NCBI GenBank assembly: GCA_950106755.1
Contig: CATNNA010000008.1
Span: 434,001 to 498,000, forward strand
Direction: 5' to 3'
Length of the DNA: 64,000 nucleotides
Source: Climacium dendroides
Lineage: Eukaryota; Streptophyta; Bryopsida; Hypnales; Climaciaceae
The notes beneath the pieces were generated by a model. That model made no database searches, was not told the DNA's origin, and worked only from the letters and a program-made list of their open reading frames with translations. Positions 36,501-47,450 of the stretch are shown piece by piece (within the stretch, counting starts at the first letter, position 1; every line of letters starts with the position of its first letter). Position numbers and translations under genes: made by a program.

Positions 36501-37098
36501 TTAAATCATCTCCTCACTCTTGAGGTTCCATAGTCGGTGTAGTAATCCGACACATCCTAATCTAGTCAAGTCTTCCTCTAACTGCTTGTGTAGTTCCGGG
36601 CTATCCGGAATGGCCGGAGAGATAACCCGGGCAGATACCGCTATCTTTCGTACTAGTCCGGATGCCATAAGATCTAAGTGAGAACGAAGGAAAAGTAGTT
36701 CTACCTCAGTCGCTAACTCACCACTCTTTCTCTTAACTACTCACACAAACAGTCTCGGGTACACAGAACAGAAAAGTGAAGAGGAAACCCTAGGAAGACG
36801 GCTTAAGTACTAAACCGTCTCTCTACGGTCTTAAGGACAACGGCTATAGGTCCGTTGTATCAACGGTATCCTACTTCCATAGCTACGAGACCTATACGGT
36901 AGGTTCCTGTGTTCCGGATGAGTCCGGATTCCGGATCCGGATAAGTTCCGAATACGGGTGGTGCCGGAACACTTATTTCCTAATTCAAGTTATCTGGTCC
37001 AAAAATCACACTCTAACTATAATTTTTTTGATTTTTTTTCTATTTTTCGCACCTACTTCTTGTATTATTGACCCGTTTCCGGATTCCGGATTCCCACA
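33538..37098 (-). mobile_element. E6: family A element inside the captured pectinesterase
   Basis: Minus-strand start TGTGGGAATCCGG (37098) and end CTGCGTGTACGACA (33538), with perfect target duplication ttact at 33533-33537 and 37099-37103. Length 3561 bp. It lies between pectinesterase-like exon 2 (37229) and the exon-3-like piece (33212), that is, in the intron of the captured fragment. It has the same parts as E3: 5' hairpins, ORF, TATTTTAAGGGCAGGC (about 34496, minus) and the 3' modules. Confidence 0.88.
34719..36668 (-). pseudogene. Gag-like ORF of E6 with a single nonsense codon
   Basis: A frame of 650 codons runs from the ATG at 36668 to the stop at 34719 and is broken only by TAA at codon 56 (36501-36503), a CAA-to-TAA change against E3 and E7. 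The rest is highly similar to the E3 protein: ILYPEKPTWVTITVANTIFG, YLFHLYHQ, KKRK, the coiled coil, and a tail ending SKKGRKPRH. It begins MASGLVRK-like, as in E7. It is a very recent pseudogene. Confidence 0.85.
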
Positions 37099-37228
37099 TT
37101 ACTCTTGTGAACAATGGCGACCTAGCTTAATGATTGATGTTATGGAGGACAATACAATTCTGTAGTCAATCTTAAAGAAAGTCGTGTTGTAGCTACCGAA
37201 GTAGCTATAATGATAAAAGCCTGCTCAC

Positions 37229-37838
37229 CACGAAACCAATGCCTCTGGCGACGAAATTGGGGGCCCAGACTATGAACGTGGCGCTATCCGCAGTCCCGCT
37301 CTTGCTGGCGGTGTCGGAGTTGATAATTGTTGTGACCGTCAATCCAGCTCCTTGCAACGAGATGAACGGCTTGTTGTAAGGGATGATTACTTTGTCGCTG
37401 CAGAAAACAAGAAATCCTAGGTCAACCAATTGCAAGAAAGTTATGAATTTGCACACTCCAATTTCATTGACACTAGTTGCCATTGATTCTCACAAAAAGT
37501 TTCAAACAACGACCTTGGAGGGGGACTTACTGGTACACGCCGGCCACAATGTCAATCTCAATCCACTACTCATTGTACTCCGGAATACTATCGATGGCAG
37601 CTTGAATTCTATTGGAATTCGTGTTCCCCGTCTTAAACACATACAAGTGATTTCCTCCGGGATTCACAACTTTCGTGTGATCATCCTCCCTTTTCCTCAA
37701 AGTTTCAGGTTCCACATTTTTATTGCTGAAGCTTCCCCTAACAAATTCTGTGTGGCTTTCACCGGAACAGAGCGAGACAAAGAGAAGCAGCACAAGGAGA
37801 TCTAGCCAGAGCATCATCACTCTGTCATGGGGTGCCAT
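37229..37838 (-). pseudogene. Captured 5' fragment of a pectinesterase gene
   Basis: Exon 1 (37838-37531) encodes a signal-peptide-like start (MMLWLDLLVLLLFVSLCSG), a linker, and IQAAIDSIPEYNE. Exon 2 (37397-37229) encodes DKVIIPYNKPFISLQGAG, then DTASKSGTADSATFIVWAPN and FVARGIGF. These are the opening motifs of plant pectinesterases, enzymes that de-esterify cell-wall pectin. Splice signals are intact (GTAAGT donor, TTCTGCAG acceptor, GTGAGC donor) and the two exons sum to a whole number of codons. One TAG lies in exon 1 just after PEYNE. The catalytic Asp/Arg motifs are missing; the next exon-like piece is found across E6 at 33212. It has no pectinesterase activity as it stands. Confidence 0.75.
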
Positions 37839-39424
37839 ATCCAGAATTTAGCACAGATCAACAGAATGATCACAAAGCAAGAGCACTCGAGTTAATGCGA
37901 GGTGTCAGAATCTCAAGATTAAGAGACGAAGATCGAGTGTCACAATTCGGACAGTATCGCCATGAATAGCTCAATTGCAGCTGCAGCGATGGCGAGCACC
38001 TTTTCACAGAAAACGAAGCTGTCAAGCTCTGCAACAATCTGCCATGACACAATCCGTTAGTACATGGACTTACAACTAGATCCAACAAATGCAAAGGTAT
38101 GTCTGCACAGCTTTCTCTGCAGATTGCCCAAATGCTCAGCTTTGCTGCAATGCCAGAAGATGCAGAGTGATCAAGTACCTCCGAGGTCGTGGAATTATGA
38201 GTCCCTGCAGGCGATGGCGTGCATCCAAACTCAAATAATCAACTGGGCTATTCCAAAACTGGCGTGAGTGTGTTTCCAAGTGTGCACGGTGGAAGGCTAT
38301 ATGGGGTGAATTACAGTGACAATGCCATTATTCTCCAGCGCTTGAATGATTCGGAGGATGCTGAAAAAAGCCATAGCTGTTGCCCGAGTTGTTGTGCAAT
38401 AGTGGCCTTGGAAAGGTGCAAGAGCATTGATTGGAATCAACCACACTCCGTGTGAATGCATCTTGGAATCTGATTGCGGCACATCCACTGCAATGGGGTA
38501 GTTCCGGCACAGTCACGATGGTTGTAGTAACTGGGTGGGTTGTACTCTGATTTGACCTCTATTTGTACTGTAGTTTCAGCCGGGTGAGGTAAGGTACTGA
38601 AGGAAGTTTTAGTTTATGCAAGCTGGATGAGGGCACAATCAACGGCTCTGAGAACATCATTCATAGAGAAGGCCTGAGTATCTTGAAGATGAGTGCAGTT
38701 AGTGCACACAATCATACTACCGTTACATAACCTCAAGTTAGGGAAGCATCAAGAATTGGATAGGAAGAGCATGTTTTTATCACACAACCTTGTTCTTTAG
38801 CATGTGGTTCCTTTCAAGATTTAGACCTTTGGTGATGTCTGCTACCGTGAAAGTACAGTCTCGTAATGAAAATAGCATTCTTTGCCATTCTCGACTCGAA
38901 ATTTTACGTCTCGTAATAAATCTCGACTTTCACATTAGACGTAGCTTAATTTCAATGGTGGGTGGAAACTACGTATTAAATAAAGGAGGGCAAGCTATCT
39001 CCCATAAGCAAGGCTGGATGATTTGAAGCTATGGTGCCCTTCATTTGAGACCCTTAATTAATCATCATTAGAGAAGATTGAACACAAAGTAACTTACTGT
39101 GTCTACCAAAAGCGGGTGTCCTTAGATGAATTAACCATGCATCTCTTTCGGCATATCAATGAATTTTCACTAGGAACAGGGAATAAGGGAAAATTGGCAA
39201 AAGGAAAATCCAAATTTGTGCCACCGAATTACCTTATTGGAGTTGAAGCAGAAATAGGAATCAACTCAATCTAGCAGCAATTCAATCGTAAACCAGGTAA
39301 AGACAATCAAGGAACCAGTGTTAATCTCCCGATGCAGCTTCGAGAGCTTCCCACACGTAGACTACAGAATTCTCAGAACCGTGCTAGTAAAGACGCAGCA
39401 TTCGCATGGAGAAGATGTAATTAC
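37839..39424. other. No recognisable gene
   Basis: I see only short open frames on both strands, none with a domain I recognise. Composition and scattered splice-like signals resemble the neighbouring captured-gene fragments, so more exon or intron scraps are possible. Confidence 0.4.
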
Positions 39425-40394
39425 CTAATTCATCCTTCAAGAGCTGCAGTTTGTGCAGCTCACTTTTGTCCGTGGTGTCCAACTGACGAACCCATGAAAT
39501 CAATACAAATGTACCAAATTCAAATATCTGGAATGAGTAATCGAAACTTCCTTCTCAGACCTAAGGTTAAAACATAACTACAAATTTCAAGCATGCAAGG
39601 TATTGCTGATACTATTTACATTTACATTTACATTTACACTTGCAAGAACAAGTCAAAGACATGCCAGACGTAACACATCAGCCAAGCACTCAAAGGAGGA
39701 TTTGATTAGTTAAAACAAAGCAAGCAACAAGACTTACTTGGTAATGAAGTGTTAAGTGCTCCACAGGAGAGCTAACTGCCTCTCTTGACTTCGCACACAA
39801 TCTTACAACCTGGACAAAAGTAACCAAAAAAGTATTTACAGACTTACAACAAGGATGGTGAGCTACATTATTTCCAATTACCTTAATATCCTCAAAGACA
39901 GACCATGCATAATACCATGTTGAATTTGTAGCTATACGTCAAAAATAGAACCCAGTACATTATGATTCGTAACCTGTTTAACAAAAGTAAGGTGACTCAA
40001 CCATACCTATGAAGCATTGAGTTCTAGAAGTGCAAGAGCTCCAAATCGCCATGGTAGTGTATTCCGAACTGTTTGCATGTGTACTTCATGACCAACAAGA
40101 CAATGATAGATATATCTGCAAGAATAGAGCGTATATCTTAGAGAAAGTAGTTTATGAACTGTGCAACAATAAAACACTTGGGAAAGAACAGTGTATTCGT
40201 TATGGAAAAATTTATAGAATGAATAAATTTCACATAAGGAACCCAAACACCTCAATAAAAGTATTGAGGGATTACCCACTGATACTCGGTTCATCGACAG
40301 CACATGTCTTCATCGCAACTTGCATCCGATCAAAACTGTTGCTTTTCCAAACGAAGTCCACACTGAAATTGTGATTCACATCAATAGGTACACC
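39425..40394 (-). pseudogene. UPF1: Captured fragment of UPF1 (NMD RNA helicase)
   Basis: Four exons are readable: 40394-40276 (GVPIDVNHNFSVDFVWKS, then FDRMQVAMKT), 40115-40007 (YIYHCLVGHEV, NTLPWRFGAL, ELNAS-stop), 39809-39738 (VVRLCAKSREAVSSPVEH, then LTLHYQ) and 39491-39425 (VRQLDTTDKSELHKLQLLKD). These are in the order of plant UPF1, the helicase of nonsense-mediated mRNA decay. The exon between the second and third, which should carry the Walker A loop (GPPGTGKT), is absent. CAG to TAG ends exon 2, and the exon 4 acceptor is GG, not AG. With the ATP-binding loop missing, no helicase can be made. Possible spliced antisense or chimeric transcripts are speculation. Confidence 0.8.
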
Positions 40395-41790
40395 CTGCAA
40401 AGCCCGAGTGTCAAAGAAGTGATAATCTGCTTTATTCTCGCTGAGACCTAAACTTACCCATAAGAAAAACATAAAAAAACATTCAAATATAAAAACCACC
40501 GGCAGCTGGATTAGATCTCTGCTTTAAGACAAGGAATACAGTGCACATATACACAGACAACGTAAAAACAATTCGAATTTGTGCTTCTCAACGTACACGG
40601 AAACGAATCACATCACAAATAAATACTTACACACGATTTCACAAAGTACAGCAGACACGATTCACCTGAGAAAGCACCACTTCAAAGCACAGGGCTAAGA
40701 TACTCCATTTTTTTTCTAAATGCAGATTACAACAACAAGTAAAACGTAGCAATGAGAAATAAGTAGGCAATAAAAGGACATTATGTACAGTAGATAGAAT
40801 GGAATTACTGTTACTCCTATCTTGGAAGTCACATAGAAAGCAGAATGTCGACTCACCTGCTTCGAAATAGTAGTGCAGACTTCGCTATCTGGTTCATTTC
40901 GTGCATTGCAGCCAGTGCTCCAAGAAGACAAGTGAACACAAGCTCGGAGAGGGTATCTTTCCTCAATACTATCCCTTGACAAATTTTGATTTCTCGAACC
41001 CTCAGACATCTTTCAAATGTAGCGGAGGAAAGGCACACGGAAACCAAACACGACACAAAGCAGGTACAAACATTAAACACACAGAAAATCAAAACAAAGC
41101 ATCGGGAAAACTATGTGAAAGCTTCCTGGAAGTTGAAAATCAAGGAAACAAGTTTTTCAATCTTGAATATGGAGGTATGTGACTTCGTAAAAAAGTATGC
41201 ACGAGGAATGGAGAGGTTCCGATAATGGGAGAGGGAGAGGGTGACAAATTTTGACAAAAAACGGTCGATTCAATACACATAAGACTCAGTTTGTACGGTA
41301 GGATGTTACACTTTGTGCCTCAAGTTTACTGTTCAGTGATCCCAACGGAAAAACCTCTGCCATGACACATGCTCTCTATCTAAGCCACTCCCCGTAATGA
41401 AAATCATGTCGATAGAGGATGGAAACTGTGGACAGAAGTCGCCCCACTTCACCCATTTGTAGTTCTACAACACAAAACTGGAGAAGGATAGAAAGTCATT
41501 TGCTTGAGAAGTTGTTGAGGTACGTATAGACTACTTCACAATTGAAAGGCGTTGGTCTACGTAGCCTCCAGGAGTGACTGAAATGTCTCACCAACAGAAG
41601 AAGGTGAACAAGAGTACTTAGTTTTCATGTCGTATGACGATGATATTCTTTCTTTTGAAGATTTTGGTTGTATTGGAGAAGGTTTAGGGTTTATTCTTCC
41701 AAACCCTAATTTAGTCCATTTCGAGGATACAAGTGCATTTTGAAACTAATTTTAGTTCCTTTGCGACATTGGAAATTTTGCCAAAGTGGG
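40395..41790. other. No intact gene; one exon-like frame at 40859-40980 (-)
   Basis: On the minus strand a stretch reads IVLRKDTLSELVFTCLLGAL then AAMHEMNQIAKSALLF, and ends at a GTGAGTCG donor (40858). It may be another captured exon, but I do not recognise it. The last ~550 bases before 41791 are the likely leader of the tnp2 gene and show no feature I can name. Confidence 0.3.
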
Positions 41791-43527
41791 ATGGATAGAG
41801 AAGACGACTACATACAAGTCACAGATGAGAGGCGAAAGCAACTACGTGATGATAGACTTTGGGTGAGAGAATATCGCCGAGCTAGGTTTTTAAATTTACA
41901 TAGAATAAGTTGTCCTTGTTGTAAATGTCAAGGTCACAGGAAGTGGATAGTTCCCACTGTGAGGAAACATCTAATCCAAAACGGCAAAGATTCAAAATTT
42001 CGAGTGTGGCGAGGACCTGGGAGTCCGGAAACATCAGACGAAGAATGGGAGGCTGGTTTCTGGAGTTCAACAGAAGGTCGAGCAATGCAGGTCGATAATC
42101 AAGTGGACACTAGGAATATGCTGGACAATTTATTTGAAGACGTTGAAAACTCAGAGCCCATGGAAGAACGGCTCCATGACATAGAGGGCATGGAAGAACG
42201 CTTGCATGACACAGTAGTGGAAGCCTTTACAGTAGCAGACAATGTAACCAATGCATGCAACTCTAGACCAACTGTAGGTGATGACTTGGAGGTCAAAAAT
42301 GCATTGCCGCAGGAAGAACCGGTAGGTGATACAAATGAGCAACTAGAAGTTCAAGGTCAAAACAATTTTGACGCCGACATTTTGGAAGAGGCTTTGCATG
42401 AATTATATGAAGGTGCTCAATGTACCAAGTTGGCAGCCACCATCCTTATCATGAACGTGTGCACAGTCCATGGGGTGAGTAACAATTTTGCTGATGAATT
42501 ATTCACTCTTCTCCAAGGACACATTTTGCCACAGAATAATACGTTGCCTAGGAATTTTTATGCAGCTCGAAGACTAACAAGCAAATTAGGATTGGCTTAC
42601 AATAGCATCCATGTATGCGAAAAAGGATGTGTACTATTTAGAGGAGAATTTGAAGGTGCTATAAGTTGTCCAAAGTGCAATCGTCTAAGGTACAGGGATC
42701 AAATTAGAAAGAAGTTTCCGGTGAAAGTTTTGAGGCATTTTCCTATCATTCCAAGATTGCAATGCATGTTTTGTAGCCCAGCACTCTCGAAATTGTTGCT
42801 ATGGCATTTGGAGAATGGAAGCAATCGTCCAGGAGGAGACAATCTAGTGCGTCACCCATGCGATTCAAAAGCGTGGCGCCGCTTCCATGAAAATGTGGAC
42901 CCAACCTTCGGTGAAGACTCAAGAAATGTCCATTTTGCTCTTGCTGCAGATGGAGTAAATCCTTTCAAGCAGACTCGTTCAAGTTGGTCTACTTGGCCAG
43001 TGACCTTGCTAAATTATAATTTACCGCCTTGGTTGTGCACCAAATTTTTTTTATGATGTTAGCTTTGTTGATTCCTGGAAAGCAATCTGTAACTGCAGAA
43101 GTATTTGATGTGTATCTGGAACCCTTGGTGGATGAATTGCTAGAATTGTGGAAAGGAGTGCCAGCATATGATGTTGTACGAGAAGTTGGTGCCCGCTCTT
43201 TCAACCTCAGAGCAGTTCTTATGTGGACAATTCATGACTATCCAGGATATGGCACGGTAGGAGGATTTGCGCACCAAGGCTATGCAGGGTGTCCATTGTG
43301 GGAATCCGGAATCCGGAAACGGATCAATAATGCAAGAAATAGGTGCGAAAAATAAAAAAAAATAAAAAAAATAATAGTTAGAGTGTGATTTTTCGACCAG
43401 ATAACTTGAATTAGGAAATAAGCGTTCCAGCACCACCCGTAACCGGAACTTATCCGGATTCGGAATCCGGACTCATCCGGAACACAGGAACCTACCGTAT
43501 AGGTCCCGTAGCTATGAAAGTAGGATA

Positions 43528-43556
43528 CCGTTGAGACAACGGACCTGTAGCCGTTG
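43528..43556 (+). other. Overlapping hairpins in the family A 5' region
   Basis: CCGTTG (43528), CAACGG (43537) and CCGTTG (43551) allow two alternative stems that share the middle arm. The same three arms are kept in E3 and E6 although loops differ. They lie about 170-200 bases upstream of the ORF. Confidence 0.5.
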
Positions 43557-43725
43557 TCCTTAAGACCGTAGAGAGACAGTTTAGTACTTAAGCCGTCTTC
43601 CTAGGGTTTCCTCTTCCCTTTTCTGTTCTGTGTACCCAAGACTGTTTGGGTGAGTAGTTGAGAGAAAGAGTGGTGAGTTAGCGACTGAGGTAGAACTACT
43701 TTTCCTTCGTTCTCACTTAGATCTT

Positions 43726-45672
43726 ATGGCATCCGGACTAGTACGAAAGATAGCGGTATCTGCCCGGGTTATCTCTCCGGCCATTCCGGATAGCCCAGAA
43801 CTACACAAACAGTTAGAGGAGGACTTGACTAGGTTAGGATGTGTCGGTTTACTACACCGACCGTGGAATCTCAAGAGTGAGGAGATGATTCAAGAGCTAC
43901 TTCACGATGTGCCGAATCAGTATGAGTTTACTTTGAGAGGACGACCAGTCGCGTGGACCGAGGACATTTGGGCGGACGTCTATCAGTTCTGGAAGAGTGG
44001 GAATGGTTTAGCATCGAGGACGGACCATTTTGTAGCCGGGAAGTTCACCGGGACTGCAAACCCTAAGGACGGCTTTGCTATCAGCGAGTGTAAGGACGAG
44101 AGACATAGGCGGATCCTAGAATTTCTAACTCCGATCTTATATCCGGAAAAGCCAACACGGGTTACCATTACGGTGGCCAACACTATCTTTGGGGCTATGG
44201 AGAACCGGATAGTGCACTGGGGTAGGATCATAGCCGGGATAGTGGCTAAATTAGCGGATCACGTGACACGAGCTAAGGCGAGTCTAGTTAGCACGTATTT
44301 GTTTCATCTGTACCATCAACAAGAACTTTTGAGTGCGGCGGAAATAATTCAATATGACACCGGAAAGACGCTCTTGTCATACGGACTTTCTAGGGAGGAA
44401 GCGGAGGATCCGGTCGAGTCTGAACCGGAGGAACTTCCCGAGGAACGTCTGACGGACCCAAGGACCAAGAAGAGGAAGTCAACCGATCCGGGGTCGAGAA
44501 TCAAGCCACCGACAATGGAGAGGGGGGAGTCCAGCAAGGGACCTGAGATGGAAACAGATTCCGCATTTTTCAATGCGAGGCTCGAGTGGATACGTGAAGC
44601 CAAGGTACTTCACGACGGATTGTCGGATCTGGTGATAGATACCGCGGAAGTACTGAAGGTGGATCCGGATTAGATCGTGGAAGTTGTCAAGCGACTGCCC
44701 AAGCCGGAGGAACTGAAGAAGAGGGATGAGCGGATTCAGGAATTGGAGGCGAAACGGAACCTACTCCAGGCCCGGGTGAATTGGGCGGAAGGAGAAATGG
44801 TAGCTGCGAAGGAGAAAGAGAAGGAGGCCCTCGCGCTGGTCAAGAATCTAATTGGGGCAGTCAACATCAAAGCCGACATCATCACGAAAGCTGCCTTGTT
44901 TGACTCGAAGATGATATCAAAAGGCCACATTACCGGAACCAAGGTAGTTACCATCCTCGTAGACTTCACCGCGAGAATAGAGCGAGTTTTCAAGGAGATC
45001 CAGAAGTTGCTGGCGGCCATCGACCCAAACCATGCGATGGATTTCTCCACCTTTCCGGAACTTCCTTTTGTCGCAGGTACCCCAGGAAAGCTAGTGGCGG
45101 ATCAGGCAACCCGGATGGAGGGCCTGAGGGGGATACTCACACCAGCCGAGCCTTCCGCGAGTAAGATACGGATGACGGAGTTGAATTTGAGGCCAGCCTC
45201 GGAACCGGAACCGGAGTCTAGCGCAAAATCGGTTCCGGTGCCATCTAAGTTCTCAACTCCGGAAGTTCCCAAGGCACAAACAATGCCAAATTTGATGGCT
45301 GGATCATTCAAGGTTCCGGGACAGCAGGTTAGAGATCTCATCAACTGGATCGGTGGGATGACCAATCCGGCTCGGACTAATCCGAAAGGATTTGTGCACA
45401 TGCAAGAGACCACGCCGGAGAAAGGAAGCGACCCCGCGACTTTGGAGGATACAACACCAGAGAAGGAGAAGGAAGTCCAAGTTATTGAAGATTCTGATGA
45501 GGAGAGTGCCCACTCCACTTCCAGAACCGAAGACGACAGCGATCCGTCTCCAGCAACGCGCCATATCCAGACTCGGGCCACCGCAAAAACTACGCCAGCC
45601 AAGAACACGAAGGGGACGCCTACCAGCCAAGCAGGGAGTCGTTCAAAGAAAGGACGGAAGCCAAGACATTAG
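43726..45672 (+). pseudogene. Gag-like ORF of E7 with a single nonsense codon
   Basis: A frame of 649 codons starts MASGLVRKIAVSARVISPAI and ends SKKGRKPRH. It is interrupted only by TAG at 44671-44673 (after VDPD), a CAG-to-TAG change; E3 and E6 have Gln there. An in-frame 3-base loss near 45333 removes a Gly (QQVRDLIN versus QQVRGDLIN). The domain layout is as in E3. The stop falls just before the coiled coil, so without readthrough only the gag-like N-terminal half (315 aa) would be made. Confidence 0.85.
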
Positions 45673-47273
45673 GATTGGTAGGAGAAGAAGTATAGGATTC
45701 GGAATGGGGTTCCGAGCTTGGACCCGGTTTCCGGAATTTTAGGCGGATAGTAAGGAAATCCGGTTATCTCGGACGGCTGTTAGTAATCTGTCCGGATATC
45801 CCGGGAGGTTCAGGGATTGGTGGCCTGGATTTCCGGGTTTCCTTTTTAGGCTTTTAGGAGTTGACTTTGGGTTTTTGTGTTAGTATTTTAAGGGCAGGCA
45901 AGTTAGTTGTCTACCATTCCATTCCATCCTACTCCATTGGATTTTAGTGCTTTCACGAATGTATTTACAATTTTCTTTTCTTAATCTAAGTCAGCCAGGA
46001 TACCTATAGCTGCACTTTTTGCTTAGACAAGGTCTTTTTGAACGGGGTGTATGCATGGGTGTATGATCTGGTATTGGAGAAAGAAAAGGGAGGGAGAGAA
46101 GGAATCTGGATCTTGAGCTACGGATCGTCTGGGAGTGGAGCTAGTGAGAAGGAATGCAAAGCTGAGTAAGGGAGTGCAAGTGCAACGTGCTTTTAAACTG
46201 CCGGAACAGCAATCCGGAATAGAGGGTAGAGGTCCGTGCGAGTCCGGAACCAGGAGGGTTCTATGCGGAGTTAAGCAACCGCCAAAGGAAAGGATCTCCC
46301 ACTACTTCGGAAAGTCTGCCAACCTCCCCCTTGGTAAAATTGTCTTCTCCTTGAGATTCTATTCTTTTGGGTCTATAAGTTCTGATCCGTCGTTGTAGTA
46401 AGAGAGGTGTGAAAAGTGCTCTGTGTGACTTGATTCCGGATCGGCCAATCCGGAAACTGTGAGAGAATACTCCTCCCTCCTCCTACAACTGTATTGTCTT
46501 GGGTGTATTGTTTAGTAGATTTAGAGTATAGAGAGAATAATTGTACAAGTGGTGAGTCCCCACCCCTTTCTAGATCAAGGGCGAACCCTTTGAGGGTAAA
46601 ACAGAGGCAACAAAAACCAGTGACGGAAGAGAGACGGAACTCAGATTCGGGTGTGTCCGGATCCAGAACGGAATCCGGAATGTACTAAGTTTCCGGAACG
46701 AGATAGGGTAAGTGAAATAAGAGAGATTAAGTGAGTAGTCACAATCCGGATACTTCTCATTCAATCGATATCGTACTAGAAGTTCCCTGGACCGATAATT
46801 CGTGTCATCTTGCAACAATTTGCTGTTGTTAGGATACTTACGGCTAACTGCGCGTACGACATCCATGGTGCGGTTCTGATCTAGGAGTAGAGCATTCAAT
46901 GGATCTATGTAAGGAAATTTATCAAGGGACTCGCAGATTGTTGCCTACTAATCATCCTTACCGCTCAGAGCGTATGAAGGATCACTTTGATGGAAAAGTG
47001 GAAGTGCGAGGAAGACCCAAAATTGTATCTGTAGAAGAACAGTTGGAATATGCAAAGCAGTACAAGACTTGGAAAGCAGCCGGAAATAGAGACGGAGCTC
47101 CAAGGGATCCGTCCAAATTGCATGGAGTGAAGCGGTCTAGCATTCTTTTCAGGTTGGCTTACTGGAAGGTGAGTTGCAGTAGTCTTTCAAGTCGAATGAC
47201 TAAGTAGCAAACTAGTAGTACCATTAAAGTGTCAAGAAGAATGACAATGGATTACTTGCATTTCAGTTGTATT

Positions 47274-47450
47274 ATAGTCGCTTATCAGTCGTATCTTAGT
47301 TGCACATCAGTTGTACTGTAGTCGCATATCAGTTGTGTTTTAGTCGCATATCAGTTGTGTTTTAGTCGCATATTAGTTGTGATTTAGTTGCATACCAGTT
47401 GTATTTTAGTCGCAAACCAGATGTATTTTAGTCGCATGTCAATTGTGTCA
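47274..47450 (+). repeat. AGTCGC/AGTTGC array in a tnp2 intron
   Basis: About nine degenerate copies of a 20-bp unit (AGTCGCATATCAGTTGTGTT) lie in the intron 47169-47652. The motif is the complement of the GCGACT/GCAACT subterminal repeats at 13.4-14.9 kb. Similar but sparser motifs occur in the intron at 48552-48825 and in the tnpA-like gene intron. Confidence 0.7.

Larger units (their letters stand above)
43297..46861 (+). mobile_element. E7: family A element inside tnp2
   Basis: Start TGTGGGAATCCGG, end CTGCGCGTACGACA, perfect target duplication tccat at 43292-43296 and 46862-46866; 3565 bp. It inserted in the tnp2 exon at the GCPLC-type Cys motif. The ORF is at 43726-45672. It is nearly identical to E3 and E6. 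The TATTTTAAGGGCAGGC promoter-like site is at about 45884 and the 3' modules at about 46393 and 46583. Confidence 0.9.

Noticed and set aside
43480..43560. Hammerhead ribozyme as in retrozymes
   Set aside because: A GATGAGTCC-like string occurs in the 5' region, but the conserved core and GAAA partner are not in place.
15149..46861. Family A units as conventional LTR retrotransposons with two LTRs
   Set aside because: I looked for the 5' start (TGTGGGAATCC) near the 3' end and for the 3' end (GTACGACA) near the 5' end of each copy and found neither.
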